From contig NZ_JBFAHM010000007.1 in assembly GCF_040654195.1 (NCBI RefSeq), positions 248,001-312,000 on the forward strand: a stretch of DNA of 64,000 nt, written 5' to 3'. The position numbers and the translations under genes were made by a program. Below are positions 17,158-25,155 of this stretch, in pieces. The first letter of the stretch is position 1; each line of letters starts with the position of its first letter. Under the pieces are notes generated by a model. The model did no database searches. It was not told the origin of the DNA and saw only the letters and a list, made by a program, of their open reading frames with translations. The stretch comes from Hamadaea sp013361475 (lineage in GTDB: Bacteria > Actinomycetota > Actinomycetes > Mycobacteriales > Micromonosporaceae).

Positions 17158-19632
17158 TTAGTCGTCGGCGCCGAGGGAGGCCAGGACCTCGGGTAGTTCG
17201 TCGGGCTTGATGAGCACTTCGCGCGCCTTCGATCCTTCGGACGGCCCGACGATGCCCCGGGTCTCCATCAGGTCCATGAGGCGTCCGGCCTTGGCGAAGC
17301 CGACGCGCAGCTTGCGCTGCAGCATGCTGGTCGAGCCGAGCTGGGAGACGACGACCAGTTCGATCGCCTGCAACAGCAGTTGCAGGTCTTCGCCGATCTC
17401 CTCCTCCGCCTTCTTCTTGGTGTCGACCGGCGGCGGCGCGGTCACGTCTGAGCGGAACTGCGGTTCGCGTTGCCGTTTGCAGAACTCGACGACCTCGACG
17501 ATTTCCTTCTCGTCGACCCAGGCGCCTTGGATCCGGATCGGCTTCGACGCGCCCATCGGCAGGAAGAGGCCGTCGCCTCGCCCGATCAGCTTCTCCGCGC
17601 CGGGCTGGTCGAGGATGACTCGGGAGTCGGCGAGCGAGCTGGTGGCGAAGGCCAGGCGGGACGGCACGTTGGCCTTGATCAGGCCGGTGACGACGTCGAC
17701 GCTCGGGCGCTGGGTCGCCAGGACCAGGTGGATGCCGGCCGCGCGGGCGAGCTGGGTGATGCGTACAACCGAGTCTTCGACGTCGCGCGGAGCGACCATC
17801 ATCAGGTCGGCCAGCTCGTCCACGATCACCAGCAGGTACGGGTAGGGCTCGATGACCCGTTCCGAGCCGGGCGGCGGCTTGACCTGCCCGGCCCGCACCT
17901 TACGGTTGTACTCGTCGATGTGCCGTACGCCGGCCGCGGCGAGGTCGTCGTAGCGCATGTCCATCTCACGGACGACCCAGTCGAGGGCGTCGGCGGCCTT
18001 CTTCGGGTTGGTCACGATGGGCGTGACGAGGTGCGGTATCCCCTCGTATGCCGTGAGCTCCACCCGCTTGGGGTCGACCAGCAGCAGCCGCACCTGGTCC
18101 GGAGTGGACCGGGCGAGGATCGAGACCAGTAGCGAGTTGAGACAGCTGGACTTGCCGGCGCCGGTCGCGCCCGCGATGAGGATGTGGGGCATCTTGGCCA
18201 GGTTGGCGACGACGTAGCCGCCTTCGATGTCCTTGCCGAGGCCGACCACCATCGGATGGCTTTCCTGCTCGGCGACCCGGGAGCGCAGCACGTCGCCGAG
18301 GGCCACGTCCTCCCGGTCGCTGTTGGGGACTTCGATGCCGATGGCGCTCTTGCCCGGGATCGGGCTGATGATCCGCACGTCCTGCGACTTGACGGCGTAC
18401 GCGATGTTGCGCGACAGCTGCGTGACCCGTTCGACCTTGACGCCCCGGCCGAGTTCGACCTCGTATCGGGTGACGGTGGGACCCCGGTTGAACCCGGTGA
18501 CCGCGGCGTCCACGTCGAACTGGTCGAAGACGTGCCGCAGCGCCTCGATGACGTCGTCGTTCGCCTTGGACCGGGCGCGTGGCGCGGCTCCGTGGCCGAG
18601 CATCGTCATCGGGGGCAGCACGTAGTCGCCGCCCAGTCCGGGCATGGCGAGCTGCTCGAGCTTGACCGCCTTCGGCGGCGGCGGGGTGTGCGCCGGTGCC
18701 TCCAGCTGCTTGCGCTCCTTCTTGCGCGTACGCGGCAGGACGATGGTCTCCTGCAGGTCTTCGATGACCTCGCCGTCGATGTCGCCCGGCCCGAACGGGT
18801 CCGGCAGCGGCTTGCGGCGACGCGGCGGCAGCGACGGGCGCTCGTCGACATCGGCGAACTCGTCGTCGTCCTCGGTGGACCCACGGCCGCCGAAGAGCCG
18901 GTCGCTCAGCGCGGCCAGCCGTTCGGGCACCTTGTTCAGCGGCGTCGCGGTGACCACCAGCACGCCGAAAACCAGCAGCACGATCAGGCCGGGGACGGCG
19001 ACCCAGCCGCTGACGGCGTCCTTGAGCAGGCCACCGGTGACCGCGCCGATGATGCCGCCGGCGGAGTCGCGCCCGGTCTGGTCCGCCGGCGACTGGCTGA
19101 TGTCGAACAGGCCGGTCAGCGCCAGCAGCAGGCTGCCCCAGCCGACCAGGCCGCTGCCCTGCCGATTCTCCTCCGGCGCGTGCCGCATCATCCGGATCGA
19201 GGTGAAACCCAGCAGCAACGGCAGTCCATTGGCGACGGAGCCGAAGAAGAACCGCACCTTGTCCGCGATCCACGCACCGACCGGACCGCCCGCGTCGAAC
19301 CACAGCGCCACGACGAGCAGCAACGCGACCACCAGGCCGAGCAGGCCCAGGCCGTCGCGGCGATGCTCCGTCTCCAGCTCCCGCGCCGTCGCCGCCTTCT
19401 GCCCCACGGCCCGCGCGGCCCAGCCGGTGGCCCCGGCCAGGCCGAAGAACAGCCCGCCGGTCACCTTGCCCAGCACGTCCAGCGGCCCCGGGAAGCTCGC
19501 GGTCCGTCGCCTCGCCGTCGATCTAGGAGGGGTACGCCGAGAGGTGCGGGACGCGGGGGTACGTGCCACCGCAGTGGACGCCTTGGGCGGGTTCACGCGG
19601 CGGCTCGTGGTCGGGGTGGTACGGCGCGCCAT
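17158..19632 (-). CDS. ftsK: DNA translocase FtsK
   Basis: An 824-aa membrane-anchored hexameric motor that pumps chromosomal DNA through the division septum and supports XerCD/dif resolution. Layout: basic N-terminus (residues 1-45), four to five membrane helices between about 50 and 230, an acidic/proline-rich linker to about 355, then the motor with Walker A GATGAGKSS (about 488-496) and Walker B LLVIVDELADL, and the C-terminal gamma winged helix from about 750 (DLQLLLQAIELVV, SMLQRKLRVGFAKAGRLMDLME) that reads KOPS-like sequences. The ATG at 19632 gives the Arg/Thr-rich N-terminus typical of actinobacterial FtsK; an in-frame ATG at 19656 is an alternative. It lies 71 bp after rnj on the same strand. 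Confidence 0.95.
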   Translation of the reverse strand: MARRTTPTTSRRVNPPKASTAVARTPASRTSRRTPPRSTARRRTASFPGPLDVLGKVTGGLFFGLAGATGWAARAVGQKAATARELETEHRRDGLGLLGLVVALLLVVALWFDAGGPVGAWIADKVRFFFGSVANGLPLLLGFTSIRMMRHAPEENRQGSGLVGWGSLLLALTGLFDISQSPADQTGRDSAGGIIGAVTGGLLKDAVSGWVAVPGLIVLLVFGVLVVTATPLNKVPERLAALSDRLFGGRGSTEDDDEFADVDERPSLPPRRRKPLPDPFGPGDIDGEVIEDLQETIVLPRTRKKERKQLEAPAHTPPPPKAVKLEQLAMPGLGGDYVLPPMTMLGHGAAPRARSKANDDVIEALRHVFDQFDVDAAVTGFNRGPTVTRYEVELGRGVKVERVTQLSRNIAYAVKSQDVRIISPIPGKSAIGIEVPNSDREDVALGDVLRSRVAEQESHPMVVGLGKDIEGGYVVANLAKMPHILIAGATGAGKSSCLNSLLVSILARSTPDQVRLLLVDPKRVELTAYEGIPHLVTPIVTNPKKAADALDWVVREMDMRYDDLAAAGVRHIDEYNRKVRAGQVKPPPGSERVIEPYPYLLVIVDELADLMMVAPRDVEDSVVRITQLARAAGIHLVLATQRPSVDVVTGLIKANVPSRLAFATSSLADSRVILDQPGAEKLIGRGDGLFLPMGASKPIRIQGAWVDEKEIVEVVEFCKRQREPQFRSDVTAPPPVDTKKKAEEEIGEDLQLLLQAIELVVVSQLGSTSMLQRKLRVGFAKAGRLMDLMETRGIVGPSEGSKAREVLIKPDELPEVLASLGADD

Positions 19633-19703
19633 GCTTGACAGCGTAGAGGAGATCATCAACGAGGTGCGGCATTCGCGAAAGCGTGTCACACCCCGCTCTG
19701 TGG

Positions 19704-21413
19704 TCAGACCTCCAGAACAGACGGCACGATCATCGGCCGCCGCCGGTACGCCTCGTTGACCCACTTGCCCACCACTCGGCGTACCAGCTGCTGGAGCTGG
19801 TGGGGGTCGGTGATGTTGTCGGCCGCGGCCCGATCGAGGGCCTGGGTGATGAGCGGCAGCACGGGGTCGAACGCGGCCGGGTCCTCCGAGAAGCCCTTCT
19901 GCGAGACGGTGGGGCCGCCGACCACCTTGCCGGTGACCGAGTCGACGACCACGGTGACGGCGATGAAGCCGCCGTCGCCGAGGATCCGGCGCTCGGTGAG
20001 CAGGCTCTCGCCGACGTCGCCGATGGCCAGACCGTCCACGTAGACGTAGCGGCTCTTCACGTGACCGACCAGCTCGGCGCGGCCGTCGACCAGGTCCACG
20101 ACGTCGCCGTCCTCGCAGAGCACGATGCGATCGGGCGCGACGCCGCTCTCGACGCCGAGCCGGGCGTGGGCCCGCAGGTGGCGCCATTCGCCGTGCACCG
20201 GCATGAGGTTGCTGGGTTTGACCACGTTCAGCAGGTACAGCAGCTCGCCGGCCGGCGAGTGACCCGAGACGTGCACCTTGGCGACGTCCTTGTGGATGAC
20301 GGTGGCGCCCTGCCGGGCGAGCTGGTTGATCACCCGGTAGACGCTGGTCTCGTTGCCGGGCACCAGCGAGCTCGCGAGCACAACGGTGTCCCCCGAGGCG
20401 ATGGTGATGTGCCGGTGGTCGCCGGTGGCCATCCGGCCCAGCGCGCTCATGGGCTCGCCCTGCGACCCGGTCGACATCAGCACGATCTGCTCGGGCGGCA
20501 GCGTGGTCGCCTCGTCGATGCCGATGAGCAGACCCGGCGCGATGTGCAGCAGGCCGAGCTCGCGCGCGATGCCCATGTTGCGGACCATCGATCGGCCGAT
20601 GAAGGCGACCTTGCGGCCGTGCTCCTCGGCCGCGTCGAGCACCTGCTGGACACGGTGGACGTGGGAGGCGAACGACGCCACGATGATCCGGCCGGTGGCC
20701 TTGGCGAAGATCGAGCTGATCACCGGCCCGATCTGCCGCTCGGAGGTGACGAAGCCGGGGATCTCGGCGTTGGTCGAGTCCGAGAGCAGGAGGTCGACGC
20801 CCTCCGCGCCGAGCCGGGCGAACCCGGCCAGGTCGGTGATCCGGCCGTCCAGCGGCAGCTGGTCCATCTTGAAGTCACCGGTGTGCAGCACCAGACCGGC
20901 CGGGGTCCGGATGGCGACGGCCATGGCGTCCGGAATGGAGTGGTTGACCGCGAAGAACTCGACCTCGAACGGACCGAGCTGCTCTCGCTGTCCTTCCACG
21001 ACGGTCAGCGAGTAGGGCGTGATCCGGCGCTCGGCGAGCTTCGCCTCGACCAGGGCCAGCGTGAACCGGGAACCCACCAGGGGGATGTCGGGCTTGTGCG
21101 CCAGCAGGTAGGGCACCGCTCCGATGTGGTCCTCGTGCCCGTGGGTGAGGACGATCGCCTGGACGTCGTCGAGCCGGTCCAGAATGGGCTCGAAGTCCGG
21201 CAGGATCAGGTCCACGCCGGGTTGCTCGGTGTCCGGGAAGAGCACGCCGCAGTCGACGACGAGCAGCTTTCCGTCGAACTCGAAGACGGTCATGTTGCGC
21301 CCGATCGCGCCCAGCCCGCCCAGCGGGATGACGCGTAGTCCACCTTCCGGCAGCGGTGGCGGTGCGGGCAACTCCACGTGCGCTTCGGTCACTTCACTAC
21401 TCCTGTGGTCCAT
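19704..21413 (-). CDS. rnj: Ribonuclease J
   Basis: A 569-aa metallo-beta-lactamase/beta-CASP nuclease with 5'-3' exonuclease and endonuclease activity in RNA maturation and decay. The zinc motif HGHEDHIG is at residues 91-98, preceded by VDCGVLFPD. SDSTNAEIPG and the HVSGHS and PVHGEWRHL motifs of the beta-CASP and second metal-binding parts follow. A C-terminal domain from about residue 450 completes the protein. Gene order dapA-rnj-ftsK is usual in actinobacteria. It starts 34 bp after dapA, so the two are probably co-transcribed. Confidence 0.95.
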   Translation of the reverse strand: MDHRSSEVTEAHVELPAPPPLPEGGLRVIPLGGLGAIGRNMTVFEFDGKLLVVDCGVLFPDTEQPGVDLILPDFEPILDRLDDVQAIVLTHGHEDHIGAVPYLLAHKPDIPLVGSRFTLALVEAKLAERRITPYSLTVVEGQREQLGPFEVEFFAVNHSIPDAMAVAIRTPAGLVLHTGDFKMDQLPLDGRITDLAGFARLGAEGVDLLLSDSTNAEIPGFVTSERQIGPVISSIFAKATGRIIVASFASHVHRVQQVLDAAEEHGRKVAFIGRSMVRNMGIARELGLLHIAPGLLIGIDEATTLPPEQIVLMSTGSQGEPMSALGRMATGDHRHITIASGDTVVLASSLVPGNETSVYRVINQLARQGATVIHKDVAKVHVSGHSPAGELLYLLNVVKPSNLMPVHGEWRHLRAHARLGVESGVAPDRIVLCEDGDVVDLVDGRAELVGHVKSRYVYVDGLAIGDVGESLLTERRILGDGGFIAVTVVVDSVTGKVVGGPTVSQKGFSEDPAAFDPVLPLITQALDRAAADNITDPHQLQQLVRRVVGKWVNEAYRRRPMIVPSVLEV

Positions 21414-21447
21414 GGGCGGCCGCGAGCTGCGCAGCCGCGTTCGCGAG

Positions 21448-22344
21448 TCAGAGAGGCAGGCCGGCCGCGGCGCAGTCGGCCCGCAGCTGCGCGAGTTCGG
21501 CCTCGGTGGCGTCGACCAGCGGCGGGCGCAGCGGCCCGGCGGGCAGGCCCTTCGCGTTCATCGCGGCCTTGACGAGGATCGCGCCCTGGGTCCGGAAGAT
21601 TCCGGTGAACAGCGGCAGCAGTTGCCGATGCAGTCGCAGCGCCTCCGCCGTGTCCCCGTCGTGGTACGCCGAGATGAGGTCGGCCGCCGACGCTCCGGTG
21701 AGGTGGGTGGACGTCCCGACGAGGCCGCTGGCGCCGACGGACAGCAGCGGCAGGGTCAGCGCGTCGTCACCGCTGTAGTACGCGAGGTCGGTGTCTCGCA
21801 GCACCCAGGAGCTGGCGGTGAGGTCGCCCTTGGCGTCCTTGACCGCGACGATCCGGTCGTGCTCGGCCAGGCGGAGGAACGTGTCGGTCGCGATCGGCAC
21901 CCCGCTGCGACCGGGGATGTCGTAGAGCATCACCGGCAACCCGGTGGCGTCGGCGACGGTGCGAAAATGTGCCAGCAGCCCGGACTGCGGGGGCTTGTTG
22001 TAGTACGGCGTGACGACGAGCAGGCCGTGCGCGCCCGCCTTCTCGGCGGACCGGGCCAGCTCGACCGTGTGGTGAGTGTTGAACGTGCCGACTCCGGCGA
22101 CGACCTTGGCTCGATCCCCGACCGCCTCGACGACGGCGCGCAGGACGGTCTCCTTCTCCGCGTCCGAGGTGGTCGGGCTCTCCCCGGTGGTCCCGTTGAT
22201 CACGAGCGCGTCGTTGCGTTGCTCGTCCACCAGGTACGCGGCCAGCCGGGCGGCGCCGTCCACGTCGAGCGAGCCGTCGGCCCGGAACGGGGTCACCATG
22301 GCGGTGAGCAGGCGGCCGAACGGCCGCCGGGAGTCGCGCGTCAT
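21448..22344 (-). CDS. dapA: 4-hydroxy-tetrahydrodipicolinate synthase
   Basis: A 298-aa aldolase that condenses pyruvate with aspartate semialdehyde, the first step specific to lysine and diaminopimelate synthesis. The TTGES motif (52-56), Tyr141 (LYDIPGRSG) and the Schiff-base lysine Lys169 (AVKDAKGD) are present. The ATG at 22344 is preferred over an upstream TTG. The partner reductase dapB is about 6.4 kb away at 28745 rather than adjacent. The upstream gap to thyX is 54 bp. Confidence 0.95.
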   Translation of the reverse strand: MTRDSRRPFGRLLTAMVTPFRADGSLDVDGAARLAAYLVDEQRNDALVINGTTGESPTTSDAEKETVLRAVVEAVGDRAKVVAGVGTFNTHHTVELARSAEKAGAHGLLVVTPYYNKPPQSGLLAHFRTVADATGLPVMLYDIPGRSGVPIATDTFLRLAEHDRIVAVKDAKGDLTASSWVLRDTDLAYYSGDDALTLPLLSVGASGLVGTSTHLTGASAADLISAYHDGDTAEALRLHRQLLPLFTGIFRTQGAILVKAAMNAKGLPAGPLRPPLVDATEAELAQLRADCAAAGLPL

Positions 22345-22388
22345 ACTTGCCAACTTATCGTCAACTGCGGTCCGGAGTGAACTGGCTG

Positions 22389-22409
22389 GGCAGGCTGGTC
22401 AGCCCTGCC
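22389..22409. terminator. Hairpin overlapping the thyX stop codon
   Basis: GGCAGGCT-ggtc-AGCCCTGCC, one bulged base, overlapping the last codons of thyX on the minus strand. Possible terminator or attenuator between thyX and dapA; no T-tract follows. Confidence 0.35.
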
Positions 22410-23151
22410 AGAGGTATTCGCTCGCGGCGATCTCGCTGCCGTCGGCCAGCGTCGTGATCTTGAAGTCGTTGAAGACGTTCGGCGCCACCCGCTGCAGCTG
22501 GCGGAGGCACTCGACGGCCAGCTCACGGATCTCCACGTCGGCGTGCTCGGTGGCCCGCATGGCGATGAAGTGCCGCCAGGCGCGGTAGTTGCCGGTGACC
22601 ACGATGCGGGTCTCGGTCGCGTTGGGCAGGACGGCCCGGGCCGCCTGCCGGGCCTGCTTGCGCCGCAGCGTGGCGTTGGGGACGTCGGCGAACTTGGCCT
22701 CCAGGCCCTCCAGCAGTTCGTTGTACGCCCGTACGGCGGCCTCGCCGGCCTCGACGAACTTCTTGTGCAGCTCGGGGTCGGCGGCGATGGCCTCCGGCGC
22801 CACCATGGCCGCCGCGCGCTCCGGGACGTATCGCTGCGAGAGCTGCGAGTAGGAGAAGTGCCGGTGCCGGATCAGCTCATGCGTGAACGAACGCGACACG
22901 CCGGTGAAGTAGAAGCTCACCGTGCCGTGCTCGAGCACCGAGAGGTGACCGACCTCCAGGATGTGGCGGAGGTAGCCCTCGTTGGTGGCGGTGGCGGGGT
23001 TCGGCTTGCTCCAGGATTGGTAGCAGGCGCGCCCGGCGAACTCCGCGAGCGCCTGCCCGCCGTCGGCGTCCGTCGACCACGGAACGTCGTCGGGGGCCTC
23101 GAAATGCGTCCATGCGATCAACTTGACCTGGGGCTGCACGATCTCCGTCAC
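22399..23151 (-). CDS. thyX: Flavin-dependent thymidylate synthase
   Basis: A 250-aa FAD- and NADPH-dependent enzyme that methylates dUMP to dTMP using methylene-tetrahydrofolate. The ThyX signature is RHRHFSYSQLSQRYVPE; ELIRHR and NYRAWRHFIAMR, which contact FAD and dUMP, are also clear. The start is uncertain among in-frame GTG and ATG codons between 23151 and 23187. GTG at 23151 is used because TAGAGT, a -10-like box, ends 7 nt before it, as expected for a leaderless message. It is divergent from the ribbon-helix-helix gene and shares its 79-bp upstream region. Confidence 0.93.
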   Translation of the reverse strand: MTEIVQPQVKLIAWTHFEAPDDVPWSTDADGGQALAEFAGRACYQSWSKPNPATATNEGYLRHILEVGHLSVLEHGTVSFYFTGVSRSFTHELIRHRHFSYSQLSQRYVPERAAAMVAPEAIAADPELHKKFVEAGEAAVRAYNELLEGLEAKFADVPNATLRRKQARQAARAVLPNATETRIVVTGNYRAWRHFIAMRATEHADVEIRELAVECLRQLQRVAPNVFNDFKITTLADGSEIAASEYLWQG

Positions 23152-23178
23152 AACCGACACTCTAGACCCAGAGCTGAC

Positions 23179-23231
23179 TGACATCACGAAGACACTTGCA
23201 TGACGTCACTCTTGATGTCATAGTGAAGTCA
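23179..23231 (+). promoter_or_regulatory. Promoter with four TGAnnTCA operator repeats, leaderless start of RHH gene
   Basis: TGACATCA (23179), TGACGTCA (23201), TGATGTCA (23213) and TGAAGTCA (23224) lie 22, 12 and 11 bp apart, close to whole helical turns. A sigma-70-type promoter is embedded: -35 TTGCAT (23196-23201), 17-bp spacer, -10 CATAGT (23219-23224), then 6 nt to the ATG at 23231, which predicts a leaderless mRNA. The last repeats cover the -10 box and start codon, so binding should repress. The first repeat also reaches toward the thyX promoter. Confidence 0.65.
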
Positions 23232-23755
23232 TGGAGCTGTCGCCGTATCTCGAAAACCTTCAGCGCGATCTGACCGCCGCGGCCGCGCCCGGCGGGGACG
23301 ACGTCACCCGCGCCGCCGGGCTGCTCGCCGGCTCGCTGGAAGCCTCCGCCCGGCTGTGCCTCATGGAGGCGTTGTCCGACGCCGCCGCCGAGATCACGAG
23401 CAAGCTGAGCAGCGCGAGCGTCGAGGTGCGCCTGCGGGGCCGCGACGCCGACCTGGTCGTGACCGAGGCGGTCGCGGAGCCGGAGCAGCCGATCGCGGCC
23501 GCCGCCCCACCGCCGACCGAGGGCGAGCAGGCCCGGATCACCCTCCGGCTGCCCGAGCAGCTCAAGGAGACGATCGAACGGGCCGCCGCCGCCGAGGGCG
23601 TCTCGGTCAACGCCTGGCTGGTCCGCGCGTTGTGGGGGGCCACCCAGCCCGGCCCGCCCGGGCCACCCGGACCCGGTTTCCGGCCCGGCCCCGGCTTCCC
23701 GCCCGGCCCCGGCTTCCCGCCCGGACGCCGCATCACCGGCTACGCCCAATCCTGA
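23231..23755 (+). CDS. HicB/Arc-like ribbon-helix-helix protein with Pro/Gly-rich tail
   Basis: A 174-aa protein. Residues 1-75 are mostly helical (PYLENLQRDLTAAA, then SLEASARLCLMEALSDAAAEI), residues 76-98 an Ala/Pro linker, and residues about 100-135 a ribbon-helix-helix unit (QARITLRLPEQLKETIERAA, then EGVSVNAWLVRAL) like HicB-type and CopG/Arc repressors. The tail is collagen-like (GPPGPPGPGFRPGPGF, repeated). No toxin gene is adjacent, so it is more likely an autorepressor than an antitoxin. The downstream DUF4097 gene, 72 bp away, is its likely co-regulated partner. TGAnnTCA repeats over its promoter are the probable binding site (inference). Confidence 0.75.
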   Translation: MELSPYLENLQRDLTAAAAPGGDDVTRAAGLLAGSLEASARLCLMEALSDAAAEITSKLSSASVEVRLRGRDADLVVTEAVAEPEQPIAAAAPPPTEGEQARITLRLPEQLKETIERAAAAEGVSVNAWLVRALWGATQPGPPGPPGPGFRPGPGFPPGPGFPPGRRITGYAQS

Positions 23756-23827
23756 CCCACACCTCAGCCGCTCCTGGCATCTCAGCGACCTCTCGCATTT
23801 CAGCCACCCTCGAAGGGATTGATCACC

Positions 23828-24622
23828 ATGCACGAGTTCCCGGTCACCGGCCCGCTGTCCGCCGACATCCGCGTCAGCTCGGGACGAGTCGACGTCACCG
23901 CCCAACCCGGCCTCACCACGGCCACCGTCAGCGTCGAACCACTGGACGGTTCAGACGCCTCCAAGGAGGCCGCCGAGCAGACCGTCGTCGAACTGCACGG
24001 CACGAACCTGCTCGTGAAGACCCCGGAGCACAAGGGCTGGCTGCGTATGCGTCATCCGCGGCTGGCCGTCACCGTCCGGATCCCCGCCGACAGCGCGCTC
24101 GATCTGCGTACGGCGTCGGCGGACGCCACCTGCGCGGGGGCGTACCGGCAGGTCCAGGTCGACAGCGCCTCGGCGGACGTCTTCGTCGAGAACGTCACCG
24201 GCGTCTTCGGAGTCAAGACCGCCAGCGGCGACATCAAGGCGACCTACGTGGGCGGCGACGCCAAGATCACCTCAGCCAGCGGTGACGTCACCGTGGCCAC
24301 GATCGACGGGTCGGGCGCGGTGCACACCGCCTCCGGCGACGTCGAGCTCGGCACAGTCGGCGGAGACCTCGGTGTGAGCACGGCCTCCGGCGACGTCAAC
24401 GTGCGTACGCTGCGCAACGGCACCGCCAAGGTCAACTCCGCCAGCGGCGACATCGCCGTCGGCGTCATCCCCGGCGTCGGCGTGTGGATGGAGCTGAGCT
24501 CGATGTCCGGCCGGGCCCGCAGCGACCTTCAGCCCTCCGGCGCCCCGGCGAACGGTCAGCCCGACGTCGCGCTGCACCTGCGCTCGATGAGCGGCGACAT
24601 CGTGGTCGGTCGGGCCGCCTGA
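23828..24622 (+). CDS. DUF4097-family beta-strand repeat protein
   Basis: A 264-aa protein built of repeated short beta units with the core SGD or ASGD about every 15-18 residues (TASGDIKA, SASGDVTV, TASGDVEL, TASGDVNV, SASGDIAV, SMSGDIVV), the DUF4097 pattern expected to form a right-handed beta-helix-like solenoid. The first 90 residues are a beta-sandwich-like lead-in. No signal peptide or membrane helix is seen, so it is probably cytoplasmic, unlike the Bacillus LiaX/YvlB relatives linked to envelope stress. The ATG at 23828 has AAGGGA about 8 nt upstream. It is second in a likely two-gene operon with the RHH protein. Confidence 0.85.
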   Translation: MHEFPVTGPLSADIRVSSGRVDVTAQPGLTTATVSVEPLDGSDASKEAAEQTVVELHGTNLLVKTPEHKGWLRMRHPRLAVTVRIPADSALDLRTASADATCAGAYRQVQVDSASADVFVENVTGVFGVKTASGDIKATYVGGDAKITSASGDVTVATIDGSGAVHTASGDVELGTVGGDLGVSTASGDVNVRTLRNGTAKVNSASGDIAVGVIPGVGVWMELSSMSGRARSDLQPSGAPANGQPDVALHLRSMSGDIVVGRAA

Positions 24623-24660
24623 TCCGACGCGGCGACCGCAGCCCGCGAGGTTGCGGTCGC

Positions 24661-25155
24661 TCAGACGTAGAGCCAGGTGAACGGGGCCCACGGCAGGTTA
24701 CGCAGGATCGTGAAGACGCCCCAGATCGCGAGGAACCAGGCGATCATCTTCGGGCTCACCCGCAACTGCGGCAGCTGCTTGTTGAAGACCTTCTTGCCGG
24801 CCCACGCCACGTAGGCGTAGATCAAGAACGGCACGGCGAAGACGAACAACAGATGGTGCCGAGCGGCAGCGGCGAGATCGCCGTGCATCAGGTACCAGGC
24901 GGCCCGCGTGCCGCCGCAGCCGGGGCAGTCGAACCCGGTGGTCAGCTTGAGCAGGCAGGACGGCGGGTCACCGGCGGCCGAGGTGGTCGGGTCGGTGATC
25001 TGGGTGTAGCCGAGCGCACCGGCGATGCAGACCAACGCGGCGGCGGGACCGGCCCAGGCCGGCAGAGCCGCGCTGCGGCGCAGGAACCAGGCGGTGACCC
25101 GGTCGGGCGCGGCGACCACCAACTGGCCGGGGGGTGCGGACTCCACCTGCGTCAT
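24661..25155 (-). CDS. DUF2752 membrane protein
   Basis: A 164-aa membrane protein with three hydrophobic segments (residues about 32-50, 100-118 and 140-155). The DUF2752 signature CPGCGGTRAAWYLMHGDLAAAARHHLL begins at about residue 75. The CxxCGGTR motif suggests a metal- or redox-active cysteine pair, but the function is unknown. The ATG overlaps the stop of the AlkX-like gene (ATGA), so translation is coupled to a DNA-repair protein. TAACGT lies 7 nt before the ATG and could be a -10 box for separate leaderless expression. Confidence 0.85.
   Translation of the reverse strand: MTQVESAPPGQLVVAAPDRVTAWFLRRSAALPAWAGPAAALVCIAGALGYTQITDPTTSAAGDPPSCLLKLTTGFDCPGCGGTRAAWYLMHGDLAAAARHHLLFVFAVPFLIYAYVAWAGKKVFNKQLPQLRVSPKMIAWFLAIWGVFTILRNLPWAPFTWLYV

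Noticed and set aside
23231..23755. HicAB-type toxin-antitoxin module
   Set aside because: No HicA-like small dsRNA-binding-fold toxin gene lies before or after it; the neighbour is a DUF4097 protein.
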